Source: a bacterium
Lineage (GTDB): Bacteria > Bacteroidota > Bacteroidia > Bacteroidales > Muribaculaceae
Length of the DNA: 46,083 nucleotides
Assembly (NCBI GenBank): GCA_014802625.1
Contig: JAAVBX010000014.1
Span: 1 to 46,083 of the forward strand
Reading direction: 5' to 3'
Shown one piece after another: positions 25,409-33,493 of this stretch. Position numbers and translations under genes: made by a program. The notes under the pieces are model-generated. The model was not told the DNA's origin, did no database searches, and saw nothing but the letters and a program-made list of their open reading frames with translations. How positions within the stretch are numbered: position 1 is the stretch's first letter; the number at the start of each line of letters is the position of its first letter.

Positions 25409-26301
25409 TTTAGTTTTTCGAAAAGCTGCATAAGCTGCCTTAGCTGGTCGTCGGATTCAAATTTGAGGGTGATGGAGCCCTTGCCGTCATCAGATCTCTT
25501 GAATCTCACCGGAGTGTTGAACAGTCCTGCCATCTCTTCGGTGAAGAACTTGTATTCGCGCGAGGGTTCCGGCGCGGGTTCGGCCCTCTTTGGCTCGATT
25601 TCAGGTTCCTCCCCGCGTTGTATGGCCATGTTTATCTCTCGCGCCATCTCCTCGACGCGCCGGACACTGAGACCCTCTTTGACAATGAGGTTGTACAATT
25701 GAAGCTGCCGCCGTGGATCCTCCACCGAAAGCAACGCCCGCGCATGCCCCATGTCGAGTTTCCTGTCGCGCAGGCCAAATTGAATCTCCGCCGGCAGTTT
25801 CAGCAGCCGGAGATGATTGGCTATCGTGGCGCGCTTCTTTCCAAGCCTTGCGGAGAGTTTCTCCTGCGTGAGGTTATACGTCTCGATAAGTTTGCGGAAT
25901 GTCAGAGCCACCTCGATGGCATTCAGGTCCTCCCGCTGGATATTCTCTATCAAGGCCATCTCCGTCATTTCGGAATCGCTGACCGTGCGCACATAGGCGG
26001 GCACACTCGTCAGGCCGGCCATATGGGCGGCTCGCCAGCGGCGTTCGCCGGCTATGATCTGATAGCGGCCGTCATCCTTCATGCGCAGGGAGAGCGGCTG
26101 GATTATGCCCAGTTCGCGTATGGATTCGGAGAGTTCACGCAGCGTCTCCTCGTCGAATGTCGAACGTGGCTGGTCAGGATTGGCATCTATTTCCGAAAGG
26201 GGTATCTCATTGATGGCCGAGCCCCCCTCTGCGGGAGCCGCGAGATTGCCCATCGAGATGAGCGAGTCAAGTCCTCGGCCAAGTGCGTTTCTTTTCTGCA
26301 T
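25405..26301 (-). CDS. parB: Chromosome-partitioning protein ParB
   Basis: ParB binds parS sites near the origin and, with CTP, spreads as a clamp. The 298-residue product starts KRNALGRGLDSLI. It has the CTP/parS core with GERRWRAAHMAG (about residues 85-96) and ENIQREDLNAIE, then a helix-turn-helix near 140-165 (TQEKLSARLGKKRATIANHL), and a C-terminal dimerisation helix after residue 255. It lies five bases after parA. No parS-like palindrome was found by eye in the window. Confidence 0.96.
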   Translation of the reverse strand: MQKRNALGRGLDSLISMGNLAAPAEGGSAINEIPLSEIDANPDQPRSTFDEETLRELSESIRELGIIQPLSLRMKDDGRYQIIAGERRWRAAHMAGLTSVPAYVRTVSDSEMTEMALIENIQREDLNAIEVALTFRKLIETYNLTQEKLSARLGKKRATIANHLRLLKLPAEIQFGLRDRKLDMGHARALLSVEDPRRQLQLYNLIVKEGLSVRRVEEMAREINMAIQRGEEPEIEPKRAEPAPEPSREYKFFTEEMAGLFNTPVRFKRSDDGKGSITLKFESDDQLRQLMQLFEKLK

Positions 26302-26306
26302 CTCTG

Positions 26307-27089
26307 TTATTTTTGGAGTGCGCGTTTACGCTGACGCTGGATAAGCTCCTGCGCCAGCTGGATATATGCTATAGCCCCTCGGCTGTCCGGGTCATAGAGC
26401 AACACGGGCATACCGTGGCTCGGAGATTCGGATAGCTTTATGTTGCGGGGAATGACTGTCTTGAAAACCATGTCGCCGAAATGGCTCTTCAGTTCCTCGT
26501 AAATCTGGTTGGCCAGACGCAGACGCGCGTCATACATCGTCAGAAGGAAACCCTCGATTTCAAGTGTCGGTTTGAGACGCGATTTGATGATACGTATCGT
26601 ATTGAGCAACTGGGATATACCCTCAAGTGCGAAATATTCAGCCTGCACCGGGATAATGACGGAGTCTGACGCAGTCAGGGCGTTCACAGTTATGACTCCC
26701 AGCGAGGGGCTGCAATCTATAAGTATATAGTCGTATTGATCCTTCAGCGGAGTGAGTGCCCGCTGAAGCACCCGGTCACGGTCCGGACGATTCATCAGCT
26801 CCACTTCCGCTCCGACAAGATCGATGCGCGAAGGGATGACGTGAAGATTCTCTATATCGGTGGGAGTGCAGGCCTCCGACGCCGGATATCCGTCGACCAG
26901 ACAATCGTAGACGCTCGCTTCACACGTCGTCGGGTCTACTCCGAGTCCGCTCGTGGCATTGGCCTGGGGATCGGCATCCACAAGAAGCACACGCTTCCCC
27001 TCGCGGGCCAGACATGACCCGAGATTGAACGCTGTGGTGGTCTTTCCGACTCCCCCTTTTTGGTTGGCGATTGCTATTATTTTTCCCAT
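26307..27089 (-). CDS. parA: Chromosome-partitioning ATPase ParA (Soj)
   Basis: ParA is a deviant Walker ATPase that moves ParB-bound origins. The 260-residue product has KGGVGKTT at residues 11-18, the signature lysine form of the P-loop, followed by DADPQANAT and later LIDCSPSLG. The frame stays open 15 bases further upstream to a non-ATG codon, but MGKIIAIANQ is the standard start, so 27089 is used. It heads a five-gene minus-strand operon. The upstream region contains AT-rich near-matches to the promoter but none is exact. Confidence 0.96.
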   Translation of the reverse strand: MGKIIAIANQKGGVGKTTTAFNLGSCLAREGKRVLLVDADPQANATSGLGVDPTTCEASVYDCLVDGYPASEACTPTDIENLHVIPSRIDLVGAEVELMNRPDRDRVLQRALTPLKDQYDYILIDCSPSLGVITVNALTASDSVIIPVQAEYFALEGISQLLNTIRIIKSRLKPTLEIEGFLLTMYDARLRLANQIYEELKSHFGDMVFKTVIPRNIKLSESPSHGMPVLLYDPDSRGAIAYIQLAQELIQRQRKRALQK

Positions 27090-27158
27090 ACTGCAAATTA
27101 ACAAATATTCGCTGACTTATCAAACACGGAATCCTTAAAATCTCTTAAAAATACCTCA

Positions 27159-28583
27159 TCAGCCATTTTTTATCTTTATTTCAGCCGTTTCCCCGCTATG
27201 ATGTTCGAGCCATGCCACAGCACGCCGGAAACTCCACCATAACAGGACGGCCGCCAATATCAAGGCTATCGTGAAACTGTAGTAGACACCCACGTTCTGC
27301 ATACCGAGACCCTTGGCAAACCACAGAATCACGGGACATCCCACACATATATAGCTGACCAGAGCCACCCACAGCAACGGCTTCACTCGCGCCGTGCCTC
27401 TAAGGGCGTTGGCATACGTCAGCTGAACGGCGTCGCCATATTGATAGAGTATCAGCGGAAGCAACAACGGCACCGTCGCCGCCTGCACCACCGGATCCGG
27501 AGTGAACATTGCCACAAGCGGATGGAAGAATAGCCAGAAGGCAAGCGATGAGCCTGTGGCAAGCACAAGTATAAGATGGAGGCCGGCGGTGGTGATGCGT
27601 CTGACACCCATGAAATCGTTTATTCCGGTGAAGTTGGCCACACGTATCGACGTGGCCACTCCGAATCCCATGTAGATCATATACCCGAGCTGGGCCACGG
27701 TGTTGACAACCTGATATGACGCGAGCTGCACCTTGCCGAACCATCCGCTGACAACTCCGCCGAAACTCCACAGAAAGCACTCGATGCCGCTCTGTATCAT
27801 GATGGGATAGGAGGTTTTCCACACCATCACGCATCTTGCGGTGTGCTCCGCGCCATGAGCTTTTTTCCATCCCTCTATATATGGACGGCGCTTGCTGCTG
27901 ACGAGGTAGACGATCACTATACCGAGCGCCGCCACCACACGGGCTGTCAGCGTGCTGATGCCGGCTCCAAGGAGCCCGAGACGCGGAAATCCCAATTCAC
28001 CCCCGATGAGCAGCCAGTTGCCAAAGATATTCAGAGCATTTGATCCGATTATGAGCCACATCGGAGTGGCCGTATCGGTGCAGCCGTTCGATGTCTGCTG
28101 GAAGGCATTGAAAATACCCAGAGGAATCAACGTGCAGAGCATGACGATATAGTAGGGACGCACGAGCGGCATAAGATCGGGCGACTGACCCATCCGGTCC
28201 ACGAAGAAATAGACGCCACCCAAAATCAGCGTGAACGCACATGCGAGCAGGAGATTGGTGACAAATCCGGCCTTCATCATGGCTCCGACGCCATCACTGT
28301 CGCCACGGCTGAAGAGGCTTCCTACAAGTGGAGTCAATCCCGCCGCGAACCCGAAGAGCATCACTATCGTCACCATGAAAATGGAGTTGACGAATGCTGA
28401 TGCGGCAAGCTCCGCAGTGCCGCAACGCGCCACCATCATCGTGTCGGCGAACGAAACGGCAACCACCCCGAGCTGCGTCACCATTACGGGCAGCCCGAGG
28501 CGTAAGAGATTCTTATATTCAGTGCCATACCGGGCGCGGCCGAGCAAGGCGGCCCCAATCCGGTTGATTCCGCGGAAATTCAT
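27159..28583 (-). CDS. MATE family multidrug exporter
   Basis: A 474-residue inner-membrane antiporter with about twelve hydrophobic segments in two halves of six, as in NorM. The opening GLPVMVTQLGVVAVSFADTMMV, here cited by its parts PVMVTQL and FADTMMV, is a family hallmark, and the second half begins near MIQSGIECFLW. Drug and cation specificity cannot be read. It has its own promoter at 28616-28648 and lies downstream of the acyltransferase gene on the same strand, so it can be transcribed separately from the glycosyltransferase run. It is followed by a 69-base gap before parA. Confidence 0.92.
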   Translation of the reverse strand: MNFRGINRIGAALLGRARYGTEYKNLLRLGLPVMVTQLGVVAVSFADTMMVARCGTAELAASAFVNSIFMVTIVMLFGFAAGLTPLVGSLFSRGDSDGVGAMMKAGFVTNLLLACAFTLILGGVYFFVDRMGQSPDLMPLVRPYYIVMLCTLIPLGIFNAFQQTSNGCTDTATPMWLIIGSNALNIFGNWLLIGGELGFPRLGLLGAGISTLTARVVAALGIVIVYLVSSKRRPYIEGWKKAHGAEHTARCVMVWKTSYPIMIQSGIECFLWSFGGVVSGWFGKVQLASYQVVNTVAQLGYMIYMGFGVATSIRVANFTGINDFMGVRRITTAGLHLILVLATGSSLAFWLFFHPLVAMFTPDPVVQAATVPLLLPLILYQYGDAVQLTYANALRGTARVKPLLWVALVSYICVGCPVILWFAKGLGMQNVGVYYSFTIALILAAVLLWWSFRRAVAWLEHHSGETAEIKIKNG

Positions 28584-28615
28584 ATGAACAGCAGATTATC
28601 TGTAGAAATATTCTG

Positions 28616-28648
28616 CAAAATTACAAAAAATTTCCCGGCATAGCAAAA
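28616..28648 (-). promoter_or_regulatory. Promoter of the MATE gene
   Basis: Read on the minus strand, TTTTG (28644-28648) and TAATTTTG (28616-28623) are separated by 20 bases. It lies between the acyltransferase stop codon and the MATE start, giving a leader of about 30 bases. Confidence 0.65.
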
Positions 28649-28668
28649 GAAGAGCGAGGTCTCCCCGA

Positions 28669-29583
28669 TTATTCTCTCTTCCGGAATGATCTCTCGTCGA
28701 CCCAGCGGTTGTGGCTCCACAGCCAGTCAGGGGGCGATTGCCTGATACTGCGCTCCAATTCGTGCAGGTAGGCGCGGGTGTAGGGATTCTCCTCCCCATC
28801 CTGCGCAGGCTCAAGTTTTTTGAATCTCAAGGCATAATAGCCTCTTTTGAGCGGCATCATCTCCACATAGAGGAATTCCGCCCCAAGTTTGGCGCCGATT
28901 ATCTCTCCGCCGTTGACATAGGGCGTGTCGACCCCTAAAAAGTCGGTCCAGTGCTTTAAGTCATCTGTGAATGGCCGCTGGTCGGAGATAAAGCCGCAGA
29001 CGAAGTGGCCACCCTCGCGTCCGATTTCCATCAGCCGCCTGACGGTGCGCGCCATCGGTATATTCTCCGTGCCGAATCGGCTTCGCAGTCCGAGCATCAC
29101 ACGATCCATCGCCGTGTCGCTCAACGGATGATATATCTCACACATGACTGCTCCCGGATGCATCTCGCGCGCTGCTGCCGTCACCCATTCCCAATTGCCG
29201 AAATGGCCTAACAGGAGTACCACGGATTTTCCACGGTCGATAGCCTCGTTGACCAATTCTATCCCTTCGATTTTCACGCGCCTCTCCATCTCGGAGTCGC
29301 TGACATTCGCCAGTTTGGCCGCCTCCACGAATACATCGCACAGATGCCGGTAGTAAGCTTTCTCTATCCTCCTCAATTCCATATCGCTTTTCTCGGGGAA
29401 AGCCAGCCGGAGGTTGCCGCGTATCACTTTCGCCCGATAATGAAGGAGTCGACCGAGAATGAAGGCGGCGAAGTCACTCAGAAGATACAAGGCTCCCAAC
29501 GGGAGGCGGGTCAGGGCGCGCAATCCACCCCATATCAGGCGGTATTTAAGTTCATCCCTCTTCATGATAACGCAATTTTTCAT
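28669..29583 (-). CDS. LpxL/HtrB-like lipid A acyltransferase
   Basis: A 304-residue inner-membrane acyltransferase of the lysophospholipid family. GHFGNWEW at residues 126-133 is the HtrB/LpxL catalytic motif with His127. Further blocks are NLRLAFPEKS, CGFISDQRPF and a hydrophobic N-terminal anchor near 25-47. It probably adds a secondary acyl chain to lipid A. Start: the first ATG (29583) overlaps the upstream GT14 gene by 32 bases. A second Met (29565, MKRDELKYR) is equally plausible. It lies at the end of a run of three glycosyltransferase genes, consistent with lipooligosaccharide assembly. Confidence 0.88.
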   Translation of the reverse strand: MKNCVIMKRDELKYRLIWGGLRALTRLPLGALYLLSDFAAFILGRLLHYRAKVIRGNLRLAFPEKSDMELRRIEKAYYRHLCDVFVEAAKLANVSDSEMERRVKIEGIELVNEAIDRGKSVVLLLGHFGNWEWVTAAAREMHPGAVMCEIYHPLSDTAMDRVMLGLRSRFGTENIPMARTVRRLMEIGREGGHFVCGFISDQRPFTDDLKHWTDFLGVDTPYVNGGEIIGAKLGAEFLYVEMMPLKRGYYALRFKKLEPAQDGEENPYTRAYLHELERSIRQSPPDWLWSHNRWVDERSFRKRE

Positions 29584-30454
29584 ATAAGGCGTCGATGATT
29601 CCGGAATCTACCGTCTCATCGAATTTCCTCGCCCACATATGCGGCACACTCTCAAGCAGCTCAAGGTCATCCTCGCGGAATGTCCAGGGATGGCGTATGC
29701 TCTCCCCTCGTGTCCAGTCGATAAACCGCATGTTGCTTAGATTCACCTCCTTCTGGCTCTTCACCGGAACCGGGTGGAAAAGGTTGTCGCGGAAGGGTGA
29801 TGCGGCTGTCAGCGTCGGCAGGAAAATCTCGTCGCATGTACTCGTATGCCTGAACACTTTCTCCAGCCATTCCTCATTATCCACTACATGACGGGCCAAT
29901 CCATCGGTGATACTGAACCACTGCGAGCCGAACCGGAAATCCACATGACGATTTATACGGTAGCCCACAGCCATCTGCAATCCCTTGAAAATATGGTTGA
30001 TAATACGCGTGCGGAATCTTCCCTCCCCTTCGGGGAATATGGTGTAATATCTGAATCGCGTGAGGGTTGATTTCTTGAATTCCCAGAGGTTGAGGAATTC
30101 CTTCCCCTGATGGGCGTCGAAAAACGCGTGCATCTCATCCTGGCTCTTGATAGGGAGGTCCATACCCGATAGAAGATGATAGTAGGCGTAAGGCTCACGC
30201 GTCGTGGCCGCTTTGAGCAACGCGATTTCACTGCGCATGATGCTGACTCCTCCCCAATTGACGGCGATTCGCTCCGGGAGTATTTCGAGCCGGGAATAGC
30301 GTGTGACACCGGCCAATGTCTCAGGCCGGAAATCCTTAGCCTTGGCATCGACGTGAATGAATATGTCGTTCTGTGGATGGTCGAGCATCTCCACGAGCTT
30401 ACGCAGTTGTCCGAAATTCTTGTGCGCGAGTATGAGGTAAGCGTGTTTTCCCAT
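29552..30454 (-). CDS. GT14-type glycosyltransferase (core-2/I-branching enzyme family)
   Basis: A 300-residue protein. GKHAYLILAHKNF at the start, DIFIHVDAK near residue 31, and YYHLLSGMDLPIKSQDE near 90-106 are typical of bacterial GT14-like beta-1,6-N-acetylglucosaminyltransferases. The frame is open back to 30505, but the Met at 30454 gives the family start and avoids overlap with the upstream gene ending at 30462. The acceptor and sugar are unknown. A paralog with the same block order lies at 38481-39389. It overlaps the acyltransferase gene. Confidence 0.88.
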   Translation of the reverse strand: MGKHAYLILAHKNFGQLRKLVEMLDHPQNDIFIHVDAKAKDFRPETLAGVTRYSRLEILPERIAVNWGGVSIMRSEIALLKAATTREPYAYYHLLSGMDLPIKSQDEMHAFFDAHQGKEFLNLWEFKKSTLTRFRYYTIFPEGEGRFRTRIINHIFKGLQMAVGYRINRHVDFRFGSQWFSITDGLARHVVDNEEWLEKVFRHTSTCDEIFLPTLTAASPFRDNLFHPVPVKSQKEVNLSNMRFIDWTRGESIRHPWTFREDDLELLESVPHMWARKFDETVDSGIIDALYEKLRYHEEG

Positions 30455-30461
30455 TATTTCA

Positions 30462-31382
30462 TTATTGTCTGAGCATATGGTCGGCCATCGTGCCGGGTGG
30501 CACATTATTGAGTCCCTTGCTCTTGTATGTGGTCTTCTGGAAGAATGTTCCGGCTGTCAACTCGGCGAATCGCTCCGGATCATAGGGGTCATACATATGA
30601 TCGAACCATAGAGCGTGAGTCGGGTCCTGCACGATGTGAGGCATTTTCCCGAATAAACGGGCTGCCTCCTCATTCTGCTCTGTCGAGAGGGTGAAGAGCA
30701 ACTGATGCACGAAATAATCCGCCACACTATCCTCCTCCATCCAATAGTGGAATATGGCGGCTCTCCAGATTCCGAGAAGCGGATCTTCCCGGCGAGACCG
30801 GATAAAACAGTTCTGCACCCCGGCGTAACTGCCGATGAGTTTTTCACCACCGAGATACATGAAGAAATCGGCGCCGGAGATTTCCGCCGGGAAGTCCGAC
30901 GTGACGTAGGCGGTCGAGTCAAGCCAATATCCTCCGTGACGGTAGAGAAGTTCCACCCTGCATATATCGCTGAAGTGAGCGGCGCCTATTTTCCCGGCAC
31001 GATGTTTCTCCATGATATAATCGGGGAGGGTGATCCAATCCGTGAGGCTATTCTCATCAAGCACCACGACCTCCTGCCTGAAATGTCTCCTCATGCTGCG
31101 GATACATGCCTTCACAAGCCCGGGGGCTTTTTCCTCCCCCTGCAGCCATAGGGTGAAGATTCTTTCCGGTTCTTCGGAAGGCCGGGGTGCGGATGGCTTT
31201 ATCGAGCGAATGAAGCTGTCGTAGCGGTGCAGATACTTCATTGTGGCCTCCAGAGTGACTCTCTGTCGTCTCGCCCGGCGTTCCTCCCGGCTATGCCACA
31301 AGGGATTGAGTATATGCCCCTGCCAGACGACACGCGCCTGCATCGCTGTTTTTTCAAGTATCTTCTTAAACTTTGGATTCAT
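30462..31382 (-). CDS. Capsular polysaccharide synthesis-type glycosyltransferase (PF05704-like)
   Basis: A 306-residue predicted glycosyltransferase of the GT32/PF05704 type. ERIFTLWLQGEEKAPGLVKA (about residues 73-92) and AAHFSDICRVELLYRHGGYW (about 134-153), followed by an LDST segment, form the conserved nucleotide-sugar site. The family normally shows a DxD; here the corresponding stretch reads WLDSTAY, as in many PF05704 members. The N-terminal 50 residues are basic with no transmembrane helix, so it may be a peripheral enzyme on the inner face. It lies seven bases before the GT14 gene. Confidence 0.8.
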   Translation of the reverse strand: MNPKFKKILEKTAMQARVVWQGHILNPLWHSREERRARRQRVTLEATMKYLHRYDSFIRSIKPSAPRPSEEPERIFTLWLQGEEKAPGLVKACIRSMRRHFRQEVVVLDENSLTDWITLPDYIMEKHRAGKIGAAHFSDICRVELLYRHGGYWLDSTAYVTSDFPAEISGADFFMYLGGEKLIGSYAGVQNCFIRSRREDPLLGIWRAAIFHYWMEEDSVADYFVHQLLFTLSTEQNEEAARLFGKMPHIVQDPTHALWFDHMYDPYDPERFAELTAGTFFQKTTYKSKGLNNVPPGTMADHMLRQ

Positions 31383-31434
31383 TTCCGAGTTTTCTCTTTT
31401 CCGGATCGATGGCGTGGTTATCGCCTGCCATCGT

Positions 31435-32274
31435 TCACACTATGTTTCTGAATCTCTCCGGAATCTCCACCACCACCCGCAGTCCGAACGTTGTCGGCTT
31501 ATTGAGGGCGAAGATCGGACGGCAGAGGGTCTGCATCCACCTGACGAATCTGACGGTCGGTTGCCATGCGCGTGCCTTTACGCGCCCTACGCGCTCCAGC
31601 GCGCGCTGCCGTTTCAGCTGATGACGCGTCCAGCCATTCTCCGTCCGGGCTGAATCGGCCGATATTTCCTGAAGACTCTGACGGTCGACACCCCCGAAAT
31701 GAAACAGATATAAGTCGGGCGCTATATGGAAATTCTCCCCTTTTACTCTGTGATACCCGCCACCCCAGCAGAGAGGCCGGGTGATGACGGATGGCTTGGT
31801 GTATCGGGAGTAAAGCCATCCTCTGCGCCGTTGCGAGAGAAATGGCCGCGAGAAATCAGCCGCCCCCTCGTCGGGCATATGCTGCAGCACGTCGACACCC
31901 AGTCCAGAATGACATGGCCGGTCGGGCAACGCGGAGAGGAATTCAGCCAATCCGAGTCCGGCAGCGGGATCGGCCACGAGGAATTCATCGGCATCGGTGG
32001 CGATGACCATATCCGCACCCTCGGAGAAAAGCACGGCGGCCTGCTCCGACATGAAGCGTGCCCGCTGACGGTCGGTCTCCACGACATTCCCTTGCATTTT
32101 AGGGATAGCGATGGCATTGACTCCGGCGCAGAATGCCGGAATCTTCTGGTCGGTGCCGTCGAAGAATACATAGAGATTCTCCAATCCCAGCTCCCCTCCG
32201 TAGTAGCTGACCCATTTCTCAAGGAAACGGTCGTTGCGCACCATCGTCATGGCCTTTATTCTCTTTTTCTGCAT
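31435..32274 (-). CDS. Glycosyltransferase, Glyco_tranf_2_4-like
   Basis: A 279-residue cytoplasmic enzyme. AMTMVRNDRFLEKWVSYYGG near the start and MVIATDADEFLV (about residues 89-100), with the metal-binding DAD, match the GT2-like family PF13704. The middle part, RVKGENFHIAPDLYLFHFGG, fits the same family. It is the first gene of the minus-strand glycosyltransferase run. Its TAACTTTG box ends 22 bases before the ATG, at the same distance as in the second GT14 gene. Sugar specificity is unknown. Confidence 0.82.
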   Translation of the reverse strand: MQKKRIKAMTMVRNDRFLEKWVSYYGGELGLENLYVFFDGTDQKIPAFCAGVNAIAIPKMQGNVVETDRQRARFMSEQAAVLFSEGADMVIATDADEFLVADPAAGLGLAEFLSALPDRPCHSGLGVDVLQHMPDEGAADFSRPFLSQRRRGWLYSRYTKPSVITRPLCWGGGYHRVKGENFHIAPDLYLFHFGGVDRQSLQEISADSARTENGWTRHQLKRQRALERVGRVKARAWQPTVRFVRWMQTLCRPIFALNKPTTFGLRVVVEIPERFRNIV

Positions 32275-32293
32275 GATATTACGCGGAGTCTTT

Positions 32294-32337
32294 CTGCAAA
32301 GTTAATGATTTTTCCGATGATTTATGTAACTTTGCAG
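32294..32337. promoter_or_regulatory. Divergent promoter pair with inverted CTGCAAAGTTA repeat
   Basis: CTGCAAAGTTA at 32294-32304 and TAACTTTGCAG at 32327-32337 are exact inverted repeats. Each contains one TAnnTTTG -7 box: the minus one for the gene at 31435-32274, the plus one for GT2 at 32377. Neither has a standard TTTG -33 box, so regulation by an accessory factor is possible. Confidence 0.65.
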
Positions 32338-32376
32338 TCAAAACAAACATTCGCCACCCAAAACAGGACGTTCGCC

Positions 32377-33387
32377 ATGGGCAATATCCCGGAAATCTCG
32401 ATTATTGTGCCGGTCTACAAGGTAGGCCGGTATCTGCGTCAGTGCATCGACTCGATTCTAAACCAGACATTCCCCGACTGGGAGTGCATACTCGTTGACG
32501 ACGGTTCCCCGGATGAATGCGGTGATATCTGCGAGGAATACGCTGCCCGTGATTCCCGCTTCCATGTGATTCATCGCGAGAACGGGGGTCTCTCCGCTGC
32601 CCGTAATACAGGAATGGAGGCCGCGCGCGGAAAGTTTGTGGGCTTCATCGATTCCGATGACTGGATCAGCCCGGAACATTTCGCCACGCTCCACCAACTC
32701 GCCGTGACCCACGACGCCGACATGGTGCAGACCGGGTATATCGATGAATACCGCAGCCATTCGCGCCGACGCCCGCTGACCAAACATATCCGCACTCTTG
32801 ACCGCGACGGCATCATGCGTGCCCTGATGATGGGAGAGATGCCCGATTACGTATGGAACAAGCTCTACCGCCGATCCATGACCGGGCCGGATTTCCCGGT
32901 CGGGCGTGTCTTCGAGGATATCGCCGTCTTCAATGTCTGGGCTCCCCGTATCCAATCCGCTGTGCTCGCGCCCGACACCACTTATCATTATCGCCATCGA
33001 CGCGGCAGTATACTTAATTCCGGATGGTCGGCCGGACGCCTCGATTTCCTGAAGATAATCCTTGAACGTGACCGTCACTTCCATGCCGTCGTTCCCGACA
33101 TATTGACCATGCGCGAAAGATGCCGTTGGTTATGGCGCATCACGCTCTGTGCCGCCAAGGAGATAGCGAGGTTCGAGCCCGACCCTGTCCGCCGCATCAG
33201 GGCCCTGCGCGATATAGCGGAAATCGTGCGTGACATCCCGGCTCCCGATATTACGGTTCTCGGTCCCAAGAAGTGGTGGCGCGCCCGATTGTTGCTCTCC
33301 TCCCCCTCGCGCTTCGCCTCATTGCTACGTCTCTCATATCGGGCGGATGTCCAGACGCATCGCCGCAACGATGACCTCTTTCCATGA
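32377..33387 (+). CDS. Family 2 glycosyltransferase
   Basis: A 336-residue GT-A enzyme. ISIIVPVYKVGRYLRQCIDS begins the domain at residue 6, ECILVDDGSPDECG follows, and GKFVGFIDSDDWI (about residues 86-98) holds the DxD-type metal site. The last 100 residues are helical and basic (KKWWRARLLLSSPSRF). The frame is open far upstream, but that part covers the divergent gene; the ATG at 32377 lies 38 bases after a good -7 box and gives the standard N-terminus. The downstream gap carries a palindrome before the efflux genes. Confidence 0.93.
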   Translation: MGNIPEISIIVPVYKVGRYLRQCIDSILNQTFPDWECILVDDGSPDECGDICEEYAARDSRFHVIHRENGGLSAARNTGMEAARGKFVGFIDSDDWISPEHFATLHQLAVTHDADMVQTGYIDEYRSHSRRRPLTKHIRTLDRDGIMRALMMGEMPDYVWNKLYRRSMTGPDFPVGRVFEDIAVFNVWAPRIQSAVLAPDTTYHYRHRRGSILNSGWSAGRLDFLKIILERDRHFHAVVPDILTMRERCRWLWRITLCAAKEIARFEPDPVRRIRALRDIAEIVRDIPAPDITVLGPKKWWRARLLLSSPSRFASLLRLSYRADVQTHRRNDDLFP

Positions 33388-33439
33388 TTAGACCATGCCG
33401 TAGGAAACAAAATGATATTATTGTTTGTATTGCTATAGG

Positions 33440-33457
33440 GGGGAATATGCATTCCCC
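33440..33457. promoter_or_regulatory. 18-bp perfect palindrome before the efflux operon
   Basis: GGGGAATATGCATTCCCC reads the same on both strands (stems 33440-33446 and 33451-33457). It lies 37 bases before the TolC-family start codon, where an operator would be expected. No T run follows, so it is less likely to be the terminator of the GT2 gene. Confidence 0.6.
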
Positions 33458-33493
33458 TGCCCTAATATCGGATAAAGAAAGATTCCACTGCAT

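Noticed and set aside
21826..28668. parS sites or oriC near parAB
   Set aside because: By eye I found no TGTTTCACGTGAAACA-like palindrome, DnaA-box cluster or AT-rich unwinding region. A motif search of the genome would decide.
31726..32376. An open frame extending GT2 upstream by 217 codons
   Set aside because: It covers the divergent glycosyltransferase gene and both promoters. The GT2 domain begins right after the ATG at 32377.
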